Origin: Biomphalaria glabrata
Lineage: Eukaryota; Mollusca; Gastropoda; Planorbidae
Direction of reading: 5' to 3'
Assembly: GCF_947242115.1 (NCBI RefSeq)
Contig: NC_074720.1
Location: 32,278,645-32,342,644 of the forward strand
Length of the DNA: 64,000 nucleotides
In this document: one piece after another, positions 45,484-55,540 of the stretch
How the letters are laid out: every line of letters begins with the position of its first letter
Position numbering within the stretch: position 1 is the first letter of the stretch
Notes under the pieces: generated by a model
Told to the model about the DNA's origin: nothing
The model's database searches: none
Seen by the model: the letters and a program-made list of their open reading frames with translations, nothing else
Translations under genes and position numbers: made by a program

Positions 45484-46998
45484 TTAGATCTGTCCGTCCC
45501 GGACAGAATCAACATCATGACATTGGCTGTAAAGTTTCATCGCTGCAGGCGGGGGGCGATCAGTGGCAGTTGGCTTGCCTCTTGAGCTTGATGGAGCCAT
45601 CCATGTTGCAGTCAGCAATGGTCGCTTCCTTCTCTTCCTCCAGTTGGCCTTAACCTGGTTGCTTTGCCGTCGTGCTTTCATCGCCATCCACGTTGAATTC
45701 AGAAAACGTTTTCTTCTTCTCCTCCAGTTAGCCTTCATCTGGTTGCATCGACCTCGTGATCGCATGGTCATCCATATTGCACTCAGCAAAAGTCGCCTTC
45801 TTCTTCTTCTCCGCCAGTTGGTCTTCATGTGGTTGCAGTGATATCGAGGTTGCATCGTCATCCACCTTGCATTCAACAAATGTAGCCTTCTTCTTCTTCT
45901 CCGCCAGTTGATCGTCCTCTTGTTGCAGTGACGTTGTGGTTGCATTGCTCTCTTGTCGGTCGGTACTGAGGACAGCCACTTGACACATGGAGAGGTATAG
46001 GATGTAAGGGCAGGGATTACCAAGATGGTTGACCAAAGAGGTGGCTTCATAGTGCTTTGCGAAGAAGGACTGGGATGGGCTTCAAATCCATAGGACAGGG
46101 AATAGTGGGACAAGTCATCATTTTCAGCCGTGTCTGGAGGACATGCTCGTGGGGCAGCTTGGTAACACTCCACTTCGTCTTCGGCCTCAGGCTCCAATCG
46201 GCTTTCTTCACCGTCATCAGGACATCTCTCTCTCGTCTCAGTATCGGGCCAATCGCTTGTTGGTTTCAGACCTGGTCGATGACTTTCATCTTGCAAATGT
46301 CCATCAAAGTCAACGTCAGGCTGTCTTGGATTCTCTTGACCACCATCAGGGCTTTCCTCTCCAGTCTTGGCAGCTGGACTAACGTCAGGCTTCCTTGGAT
46401 TCTCTTGACCTGTCTTGCTGTTTGAGCTTCTCATATCAGGTACGTCGGCAGCACAAGCTTCTGTTGGACTATAGGCAGCTTCTCTTGTCTCTTTGTCTGT
46501 CTCTTTCGGCTCCCCAGATCTGTACTCCTTGTTTTCGGATTCACAGGCAGCACCACGTTCATCAGCATTGCCATTGTTACTGCTTATTGATTCACAGCAT
46601 TGGGTGGGTAATAGTTCAATGTCCAACGATGGTGAATCTCCTTCATCTTTCAAGTCTCCTTGGTCGTACAAGGTTTCTTCCACCACGTCCATCGTTTTCA
46701 CCACGGGTCTCGTCACTTCTTTCACTGAGGTACACATCTTTTTAATCTCTCTACAGAACTCCTCGGTGGACTTCGTCAATGTCATACTCATCTCGTCTAG
46801 TACAGAGTTCAAGAGCTCTCCCAAGTCTGGTTCGACTTCAAACAGATACGTGTCCGGATCTTCTTCTTCTTCCAACATGTCTTCTCGGAGGCGTGCTTGT
46901 AAAGTTTCCTTGTTACCATATGTCTTCAGCCTTCGTCCACGGAGTTCTTCTTTCAGTTCTCTAAATTCAAGTTCGTACAGCAGTTTCAGACGAGCCAT
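45484..46998 (-). CDS. Gag-like protein of the LTR element, N-terminal SAP-like motif
   Basis: 504 codons from ATG 46998, the first ATG after the primer-binding site, to a stop inside the polypurine tract. Residues ~8-45 (LYELEFRELKEELRGRRLKT, then GNKETLQARL) fit the SAP helix-extended-helix pattern, a DNA/RNA-binding motif found at the start of some retroelement Gags. The middle is acidic and low complexity. The C-terminal fifth comprises four imperfect ~85-bp tandem repeats (about 45590-45930) giving Arg-rich blocks. No CCHC knuckle is seen. Gag assignment is by position, not by similarity I can name. Confidence 0.6.
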   Translation of the reverse strand: MARLKLLYELEFRELKEELRGRRLKTYGNKETLQARLREDMLEEEEDPDTYLFEVEPDLGELLNSVLDEMSMTLTKSTEEFCREIKKMCTSVKEVTRPVVKTMDVVEETLYDQGDLKDEGDSPSLDIELLPTQCCESISSNNGNADERGAACESENKEYRSGEPKETDKETREAAYSPTEACAADVPDMRSSNSKTGQENPRKPDVSPAAKTGEESPDGGQENPRQPDVDFDGHLQDESHRPGLKPTSDWPDTETRERCPDDGEESRLEPEAEDEVECYQAAPRACPPDTAENDDLSHYSLSYGFEAHPSPSSQSTMKPPLWSTILVIPALTSYTSPCVKWLSSVPTDKRAMQPQRHCNKRTINWRRRRRRLHLLNARWMTMQPRYHCNHMKTNWRRRRRRRLLLSAIWMTMRSRGRCNQMKANWRRRRKRFLNSTWMAMKARRQSNQVKANWRKRRKRPLLTATWMAPSSSRGKPTATDRPPPAAMKLYSQCHDVDSVRDGQI

Positions 46999-47049
46999 AG
47001 TAGATCCGATCCAATCCGATTCCGATCCGATCCCACTTCTGACACCAGT

Positions 47050-47796
47050 TGTTACGAATCTCACTATCCAGGCTCTCTGCAAACTGCACCATACACCACC
47101 AACTTAAAGAACTTGACAAGTCAGGGCTCCAAAATAACGTAAAGGTTTAATGTCCATAAATAACAGCCAATACTGTACAATTGGCAGCACGTAGAACAGT
47201 ACAAATAGCTCTGCGATAACAAATATCTCTCCGATAACACCGTTCCGCCGTATCAAGTCTTGCACTGGTCTCTCCGTCTCGTTCCGGGCTTGCACTGGGT
47301 TCAACAGTTCAGGACTGACTTCACACACTAGGCTCGTTGTGTCGGACTCGATCGCAGACCAAGATCAAGACGCCAGCCGTCTCAACTGTACTTGATAGTA
47401 CTCCGCACTGAACCGTCGTAATGCTCCGTACAGGACCACACCGTTGAACTGTGCTGTAGTCGACCGTGTTCTGAACTCCTGTCGTGAACCCGCTTTCTGA
47501 ACCGTCTTGACTGCGACACCTCCGCTCTTTATATAGGGTCCCTACTGGCCTTCTAGAACCGGACAGAACGCCGCTCGACGTTTCTAGGTGGTCAGATGAC
47601 TACAACCCTCGTGACGCTAATGAGCTCTGTTCACGACGCCGATCCTACTCGAACCTTCATGTTGTTAACTCGTCTCGGCCGATCGTCGTAACTCGTCACG
47701 GTTGACCGCTCGTCTAGCGCTGGCCTGGGGCGATTTGCGTCGGCTGACTACACTCACACCACTACCCCTCTCTGTGCCACCACCAGGTTTATAACA
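47050..47796 (-). repeat. 5' LTR of the element in kinase F
   Basis: Identical by eye to 44726-45472. The primer-binding site starts three bases from its inner edge. Confidence 0.9.
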
Positions 47797-49019
47797 ATAG
47801 TAACTATTGAACGTCGCTATAGGCTTCTATTCTTAATCCTTCATATTGGGCACTTAATAAGCTATAGGCTGGTGAAATCTTTATCATTCTTTACCTATTA
47901 TAGTTTGCTGGTTTTATTCGTCTAGAATAAATGTATTCATTAATCATGATCGGTTAATATATTTCTTGACAATGCTATTATGTATAAAGCAGTATCAGAA
48001 ATCTTTGGATTTATTAAGTTCTTTATTGATTTTATTATGTGTGTATAAATTAGGCATCATAATTTTAAGTAGCATGATGGCTAAATATGTCGGAGTTTAA
48101 TCATAGAAAAATGAAATTAATAGTAATCAGGTAGCTAGAGATTTAAACACCATACGTAAAGAAAGTACAGTAGGATTAGACTTGACTGCTGACTCTTTAA
48201 TCATTTAAATTATCTTTAAAAAAAATTCAATTTGACTTACCTTAAAACAGTTACATGGCTCTTCGCCCTGTTCAGGAGATATATCCATGTATGTTCCTTT
48301 CTTCCCAGTAACTAAAGGCTCACGTCGCCAGACGTAATCAGCTAATCCAAAATCAGAAATGACAACATTCTTTTGCTTAGTGAGTAAAATGTTGTCAGAT
48401 TTTAGGTCCCTGTGAGCGACTCCTCTGTGGGAAGAAACTTGATTCCACAGCAAAGCTGCACCAGGCATTCATCTCTCAACTCATGCGTCATCGTTGGCAG
48501 CGCCTTGGTCAGCGTGCCCTGCTCGTAGAATGGCATGACGAAGCAGAAGTAATTCGCAAATGATGCCACGTTGTATAGGCCCATGATGAAGGGATGTTTA
48601 AGTATAATAACTTCTATCAAGAACTGACGTTCAGCCAAAATACATTTCTGTGTATCATCTTTGTAACACATTTTTACAGCCCACTTTCTGTTGGGATCGA
48701 GTGTTTTGTGAACTTGTACAACTTTGGCAGGATAACGATCATTTATGACTTTCTCTATCTTAAAATTATACACTTCACAAACATCTTTTTGATACTCTTC
48801 CATTTTGAATACATTTTCTATGCTGGTCGACATAGTGAATAGAGGCAGAATCAAAATAAATAAAAACAATAGAATAAACTAGAACTGTTTTAACCAAACA
48901 CAAGTTGTAAATATCGAGACTACAAATGATTTGAATACAAGTTGATCGTTGAGATTTTCAGTATATTCCAAGTAATGTTTTTCAGTAGTAACACAAGTGT
49001 CTCTAGAGGCTGAATACTT

Positions 49020-49480
49020 TAGGTAATAAATATTTCCTTCTGATTTATTTGCTAATGAAGCTCCTCCCCTCCATAATTTTGCGCTTTTTATTTGTCAAGT
49101 GATTTTTTACAGAAAGTTGTGGAAGAAGTGGAACAGGCTTTCATCTCTTAACTTTTTTGAGCAGCAAAGGAATGTAATGGAATTTATTGTTTGAAGTGGA
49201 CAGTTTATGTTTATTTAAGGTCAGCTGACACGTTTTTATTTATGCTGGACAAGAATGACCGCAATAGGAGTGGCGGAGCCGATAGAGCTTTGACGCGCTG
49301 CAACTAATGAAGCTATTGTTCGGCTACTCTGGACATCGCGATAGTCTACGCCGGGTCTCTATTATGTTGATTTCTTTGTTGTTTAAGCGAATGATTTGTT
49401 TAAGAAGTATCAAAGTAAAGTCAACGATCTGTGTGTGTGTATATGTGGGAAAGATAGTACAAGTTGACAGGGGGAGGGGG
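49020..49480 (-). promoter_or_regulatory. P-type promoter of pseudogene F
   Basis: Module order as upstream of A and E. The core reads AGGGGAGGAGCTTCATTAGC on the minus strand (49072-49053). The M-box is altered here (GTCAAGTGATT at ~49095). The region around 49260-49390 holds the TTGTTCGGCTACTCTGGACA block. Confidence 0.65.
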
Positions 49481-49844
49481 AGTCTCAGTCATGCATCAAT
49501 GAAAAAATAAAATAGATTATCTTTACATTTCATTATAATTATATTAGCTTGCAAAGTCTGCTGGAGAGTGGTATAGACATTGATTTTTTAAACGGCTCTT
49601 ACAATTTTTTTCTAGAAATTAAATATTAAAAAAAACGTATTGGCCATACAGAGAAAACTACTACTATAATGTTTCAAAAGTTAATCTTCTGAAATTAGAA
49701 ATGACGTCACAAAGTCTTTAAATAAATTCTCGCATAACTTTAGCAGACCCTATTCTTAACATGTAAATAGCCGCTTTTTTAAAGCAAGGATTGAACTCCT
49801 TAGCCAACTTCGAATGCATAGAAAATGAGAGATGTGCAAAACTT

Positions 49845-49935
49845 CATAGACATCTTTTTGATACTCTTCCATTTTGAAGACATTCTCTACGCTTGTCGAC
49901 ATTGTGAATAGAAGAAGAATCAAAATAAAAGTTAT
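49845..49935 (-). pseudogene. Relic H: duplicated start of a P-type kinase exon 1
   Basis: The minus strand reads MSTSVENVFKMEEYQKDVYE from ATG 49901, nearly the same as the start of F at 48833, and then diverges. Only about 20 codons remain. It lies in the F-D spacer; the E-C spacer has no counterpart. Confidence 0.8.
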
Positions 49936-50814
49936 TGGATAACTGAAATTGTGTGTCATAAAGTTATCAAGACGTTTTGATAAATTAACAAAAAAAGTTT
50001 TACGAATATTTTTTTTGCAATTGAAGAGATGTAACAAAAAAACTGAAACTGGGTCAAAATAAAACTGAAAACCAATTCTTACCAAGTTAAAGCTTTTTTA
50101 AATATCACAAACACTCCAAGCGTTAATAAGATAAACTATAATGATTGACAAAATTAGTCGTAATGATTTTAGTTATAAATGAAAAATGTTATAAAATAAT
50201 TGTCCTGTATCTTTAGTGTATCTAATCTCTCTTTCTACCTAAATTTTTTTTTCTATATCTTTTGCAAATGAGGATTTGAGCATCCCGTGGAATTTAATAA
50301 ACTGTTCTCAACGTACTCACAGACACGGGCACAGATTTGATTTTAACAGTTGAACTATGATTGTTGGAGAAGAAATAATTGCAACATATACCATACACAA
50401 ATCAATTCTTTTATTTCTATGATGGTATTTTTGATCTTATAGTTTTACTTGAAAACGACCCTAGAAATTTTGCAGTTATTGTTGGAGAGTATTTGAGTGG
50501 TTTCAAAAATACAATTGGCGAGATAATATATATATATAAAAGTAAACAAAATAAAAACTAATACTTCCTTGTATGAATAAAATGTTAGTATATATTCGTA
50601 GTTATTATTGATATATTATATATTGTACTACACTATCCTAGTTTGTTTTTAAATGTACATGTCAGCAACTTAATTTTTTATACAGTTATTTAATGTTGTC
50701 TATCCGTCTTTGTTAACCCAGAATGGAAAGTGAATATGTTTTTTTTTTATTTGGGTAAAAAGGGGGGAGGGTGATAAACTTTCTTAGGTCTTACATAAAC
50801 ATCTGATTTTGTCC
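49936..50814. other. Right part of the F-D spacer, no gene
   Basis: AT-rich; portions match 31900-32400 in the E-C spacer. No open frame worth calling. Confidence 0.5.
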
Positions 50815-51175
50815 TTTTTGTTCCCCGCAATCCCCTGCTCTTTCTCCGACTGACCAAGGCGGTGTCCACTGCAACTGGTCACTAAGTCGTCTCGAGAAAA
50901 CAAAAGATTGTTGACATTGTCGGTCCTTCAATGACTAATGTGTTCATCCTTGCAAGGCTACAAATTTTGAACGCAGCCCAAACCTTGGTCGTCTGCTGAC
51001 GTATGTACCTCCGAACAATGGAGTCTCCGAGTGTCATCCACTGGTCAAAACTTCAAAGACAACGAGGATAGTTCGGCGCACCTTCAGCTTTCGGCCAATC
51101 ACATGACTTAAAATTAAACATGTACAGCTCAAGGATTGTGGGAGAAGCTTACTTGGCAATAAAAATCAATGTAAA
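50815..51175 (+). promoter_or_regulatory. Q-type promoter of kinase D
   Basis: CGCAATCCCCTGCTCTTTCT, GAGAAAACAAAAGATTGTTG, TGACGTA at 50997-51003, CGAACAATGGAGTC, CCAAT in CGGCCAATCACATGAC (which also forms an M-box at 51099-51107), GGAGAAGCTT at 51141-51150 and a TATA-like CAATAAAAAT. Same order and spacing as in gene C. Confidence 0.7.
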
Positions 51176-51362
51176 AAATTAACTCTATCATTTATCACTG
51201 AGCCTCCTCTTACAGCCACTTTGAGATCTCTCTTTGAGAAATACAAGTGTTGGACTTATTATATTTGTGTTCTTATTTCTTTGGGACTTTGTGTTTTCGT
51301 ATTGTAGGAATTTAATTCATCCTCTATTTTCGGATAGCTGTGTTCTCCAATTCTATTTTAAA

Positions 51363-53599
51363 ATGTATCATCTGGAAAGAAAAACACTGGAACTTCAAAA
51401 CTACAAGGAAGAAATATGCCAAGTACATCACTTCGAGGTGGGCACACTGCTTCACTACAATTACCCGATCAAAGTTTTTCAAGTCAGATCCAAACTAGAC
51501 CACAACGTCAAGAAAGTCATCAAAGCTTATTACAAAGACAGCACTTATGATGAGAAAAAAATCGTAAAGCATTTCTTATCGGAAGTTGCAGTACTCGCTA
51601 CGATCCACCATCCTTTTATCATGAGCATGGATTTCATGGGATCCTTTCCTCGGTACTTCGCATACGTGATGCCATTCTACGAAGATGGCACTCTGACCAA
51701 GGTACTGCCTTCCATGCATCAGGAGATGAGTGATGAATACTTTGTGCAACTGTGTGCAGCAGTTAATTATCTTCATTACAAAAAAGTTGCTCACAGAGAC
51801 TTCAAAACGGACAACATTTTGATCACAGAAAAGAAAGTTCTCATTGCTGATTTCGGCTTATCGGATATCTTGCCCACTGAGGATACAATGGCGACCAAAA
51901 GAAAAGGAACTGTGGTGTACATGTCCCCAGAACAGTTTTTAAAGAGGCCGTTTGACCCTTTTAAAGTAAGTCATTTTTTTCTACATTTTTGATGCTCCTT
52001 AAGATAGAATTGTAATTTTTTTTTAATATACGCTAACTTTCTTAAACTAACGAACGATAACTTAGCTAAATAAATATTTGTGACCATATTCTTATTTATA
52101 GCCCTTTACGTTAAATTGATAATTGATAGCTTTGAGTCTTAGATTTAATTAGGCAGAATAATATATATATATAAACAATATATATATTAAACAAATATAT
52201 ATATAACTATAACTATATATAGAAAACAGATTCTGATAAGCATGAAAACTTGTCTATATTACACATGTAAAGTAAGACAGATTATTGTTAATATATAGCA
52301 TGTCCAGTCTTGTCACCACTGGAGATTAGAACATGGCCGTGTTGGTTACGTTAATTTGTATGGAAAATTTTGTCTACTGCCGACTATCTATAAATAAGAT
52401 ATGTCAATTATAAAGTTGTGATCAATTGGCGGGTTTTTAAACATGCAGAAGATTCTGTGGGAGAGACAGAAATAATTAATAGTATTTTCCACTGTGGTTT
52501 GCAAAGAAATAATTTCAGGATTGTCCCTATATTGGTGTTAATGATAAGTTTTTCTTTGTCCACTTTAATATAATTCGACACTGTTAAGCACTGAAAAAAT
52601 ATTTCCTAATTTGTTTGAGATCTTCAGTCATTCTACACAATGCTAAGGCATTTTTATGAATGCCGGATGTTGCGTAGAGTATTATATTTCTCCTTTACTT
52701 TTGCCAGTGGACAAACTTTATATTTCTTGACCTGTATATAAATCTGGACCCAAATGCCACTAGCTACAGATATATTCTTGCTTTGAAAAATATTATAGAG
52801 TTATAATTCCCGTTTAGCAGTAATGAAAATTATGTTTTTAATTCTTTACAGTGTGACATGTTTGCTCTTGGAGTAGTCTACTGGTGTATGGTTTTCAAAA
52901 TGAATGTTTTGAATCAAGACACCATGGAACCAATGATGGAAGCAGTCAGAACTAAGTTGTCGCCTACTAGTATAGACAGGTAAGTTAAACAAATATATTA
53001 CATAGTAATTTCCCTTCTACCCTCATGAAAATTGTGTGTTATTGCGACATTATTTCTGAAGTTTAAAAGAAGTAATTTGATATTTAAACAAATATGGCCT
53101 ACATTTTAGTGCAATATTTGAAATTCAAAACTTTTACATTAAAATATATTGTATTCTTTAATGAAAATTAAAAATGTTTTTTTTTGTGACTTGTGTTTCA
53201 GACATATTTTGACCAATCTCTTAGAATATCAACCTGAAGAAAGACTGACCATCTTTGAACTCATATTCTTGATGGAGGAATCCTGTTTCTCACACAGAAT
53301 AGCCAAACTTAAAGGTAATTGTCAAGTACTAAGTCTGTTATGATTTTTAGTTTCCACTGTCTGACTTTTTCCCTGACTATGAGGTTAACTAAGTACACAA
53401 TGTACACCAATATAAAAGGAACATTATCTCACTAACACTAACATACAAATGTTTTTTGTACATAATCATTTCTAAGTATATTTTTTCATTATATCCAAAA
53501 TTCTTATTTCCCAATATGTTTCAATAATATTTTGTTCAAACGCGATGTTTAAATTTCACCTCAATGGTTTTGTCGTCTACAGAACAAAGCTTTATTTAA
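51363..53599 (+). CDS. Kinase D: glycine-loop-less Ser/Thr-type protein kinase (Q-type), intact
   Basis: Exons are 51363-51965, 52852-52979, 53202-53314 and 53583-53599; 286 residues, GT-AG, phases 0, 2, 1. It is very close to C, especially from residue 95 to 185. Seen: VIK Lys54, alphaC Glu74, HRDFKTDN (Phe where the others have Leu or Val), DFG, SPE, alphaF DMFALG, alphaI Arg (PEERL). The glycine loop is absent. The last exon gives EQSFI and the stop. The frame stays open upstream to 51234 without an ATG; 51363 is used because it matches B and C. The putative 5' leader (51230-51360) is itself conserved with C, so it is probably transcribed. Partner of dead kinase F. Confidence 0.88.
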
Positions 53600-53732
53600 A
53601 GATCAAAGTCATGTTCGTTGTATTGAGACGAGAGGCTGATTTCTTTGAGGGAAGCAACAAGTTGTCTGGACTTAAACTTACATATAAATTGTAGATAATG
53701 AAATCGCTATGTCAAAGAACAGAGATTTTTTC

Positions 53733-53738
53733 AATAAA
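53733..53738 (+). promoter_or_regulatory. Poly(A) signal of kinase D
   Basis: AATAAA 134 bases past the stop, the same distance as in kinase C. Confidence 0.65.
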
Positions 53739-53759
53739 GAATATTTTATTAAAAAAATT

Positions 53760-55540
53760 TGAAATACATGTTGTTATTTCTGTTTCGTTATTGTTCTGTA
53801 TTGTATTGAGTTGCACTTTTTAACTCAAAGTCTGGGAATGGAAAAGGACTGAAGGGATAAAATACATTAAAAGAAAAAAAATGAACATTAAAAACTAAAA
53901 ACATGAGACCGGTACAAAATCTCTTTTTGACACATAAAAACTGGTTGAAACATTTTTGCTATTTGAAAGTTAATAAAAATTGGTGATAATCAAATACTAA
54001 TTGCACAACCAAAATGTCACAAAGGATAGAACCATAGTTTCATCCAAATGGTTGATTAGCGCACAAGGTTTAAGTCATTATATTTATCAGATCACCTGGT
54101 AAAATAAAAGATGTTAATCATTACATTATGTTTGTCGTATGCACACCACTGAACTGAAGTAGGTACAAGATTAAATTACTTTAAATAATTAACTAATAAA
54201 AAGTATTATAGAACGTATTAAAAATGTTTATAAAAAAATAAAATTCTTTTAAACCTATTATAGAAGCAATAGTATAATTCAATCTTATTTAATAAACAAC
54301 ATTTTACTACTATATTACATACACTTTAAACAACCATACACACACACACACACAATCTGGCTGATACAAATTAGACATTTTTTTTAAAGATTATTTCCGC
54401 ATAACGTAAAGATGATGTTTGGAAACATTTAGAGCCATTAGTTTAGAATTAAATACAAAATAATGTTCTAGAAAATGTGGGTGACGAAGACGAAGGTATA
54501 GAGAGACATCAGGCGATATTTATATTTTCTTGAAACATTGAAAACGTTTGGTTTAGAAGGAAATATCAAAAAGTAAACAGTAAACGTCTACACAATGTCT
54601 GTTAAATGTACACATAAGATTTAGTCTGCAAAAAAAAGCTTATACATAATAAAGAAATTGAGATTCCTGACTTTTATTCATATTTGTAAAAGTGATTCTA
54701 TTTATTCAAACAATATAAAGTTAGTAAATAAAACGTTGCTCTATTGTAAAGCAGTGTACACACCTAAAATAATGTAGTCCGACAATTCGTAAAAAAAATT
54801 CCTTTAGTTCACGTGGACAGGGAAAACATATTTGGTAACAAAACAAACTATAAAAGCTATACAAAGGTATATTTAAAAGTAAAATAATTTGAAAGGCTAT
54901 TCCTAGTTATTGTCCTCTCCATATGTATTGTAACATTTTTGGTTAATGAGAAATGGAGTTATGTACACTTGTCAACGATTAGCTTCATCCAAGTTAAAAT
55001 CCTTTTTTAGATAGACTTATAGAAGAAGATGCTTAGAGTTCACAGTTCCACAAGTCAGAGCATATACCCTGCATTAGGAACGACCTTACGCAAAGGTAAA
55101 TACTTTGGCAAGTTAAAGGTTGATAGGCGTAACAAAGATAACTGTTACGATCCTTTCTAAAATGAGACACTTTGAACAGTACATGAACACTAAAACAACA
55201 ACGTCATCATTTAGAACTCATTTAATGTCCATGAACACTAGAACACTATTTGGTTTCTATCTCTCCATTTTTAGTTCTCTTCTCCTTTCAACACATATCG
55301 CACCATTCCACATTTACACTAACATGCGCACGTAACAGTAACAAATGCTTACAAAGTATAATGGATGCCGAACTTGAAATCACATAGGAAGGAAGATAAA
55401 GGCTGTGAGAACAAAGTAAACATGGTAAAGAGCAACATAAATACAAGAAATGAAAACAATGTGGACAAGGACCCGAGAGACATTGCCAGTGAACAGTGTA
55501 CGATGACGTAGTACTGCTTCCGCCCTATGCTTCACTTGCA
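53760..55540. other. Gene-free AT-rich stretch
   Basis: Poly-A/T runs and a (CA)n run at ~54340. The frame at 55120-55335 shows no motif or paralog. Confidence 0.45.

Larger units (their letters stand above)
44726..47796 (-). mobile_element. Young non-autonomous LTR retrotransposon (Ty3/gypsy-like), 3.07 kb
   Basis: Two 747-bp LTRs (44726-45472 and 47050-47796) look identical by eye, begin TG and end CA, and are flanked by ATAG on both sides (44722-44725, 47797-47800). On the minus strand a primer-binding site (47047-47029, TGGTGTCAGAAGTGGGAT) is complementary to the 3' end of tRNA-Leu. A polypurine tract (AAGGAGGGGGCAG) abuts the other LTR at 45473-45486. The 1.6-kb interior holds one gag-like frame and no protease, reverse transcriptase or integrase, so it depends on another element. 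It looks whole as a non-autonomous unit. LTR identity points to a recent insertion. Orientation is the same as kinase F. Confidence 0.9.
43636..48833 (-). pseudogene. Kinase F: P-type kinase copy broken by a frameshift, LTR element in intron 1
   Basis: Exons on the minus strand are 48833-48241, 44367-44240, 44006-43891 and 43652-43636, all with good splice sites; the last encodes DIGLL and the stop as in A. Exon 1 is 593 nt against 603 in A: a 9-nt in-frame loss after FLIEV, and a 1-nt loss near 48430 between KFL and the HRD loop that throws the frame. HRDLKSDN, DFG and SPE persist in the shifted frame. Intron 1 is 3.9 kb because an LTR element (44726-47796) sits in it. Start ATG 48833 (MSTS) corresponds to MLTS in A. 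It is probably a recent pseudogene; a single-base assembly error would restore the call of a gene. It is the minus-strand partner of kinase D. Confidence 0.8.

Noticed and set aside
45563-47107. Several plus-strand open frames in the LTR element
   Set aside because: They oppose the primer site, polypurine tract and gag-like frame; they are open because the region is G+C-rich and repetitive.
55120-55335. 71-codon open frame
   Set aside because: No motif or coding signal; flanks are AT-rich and repeat-free.
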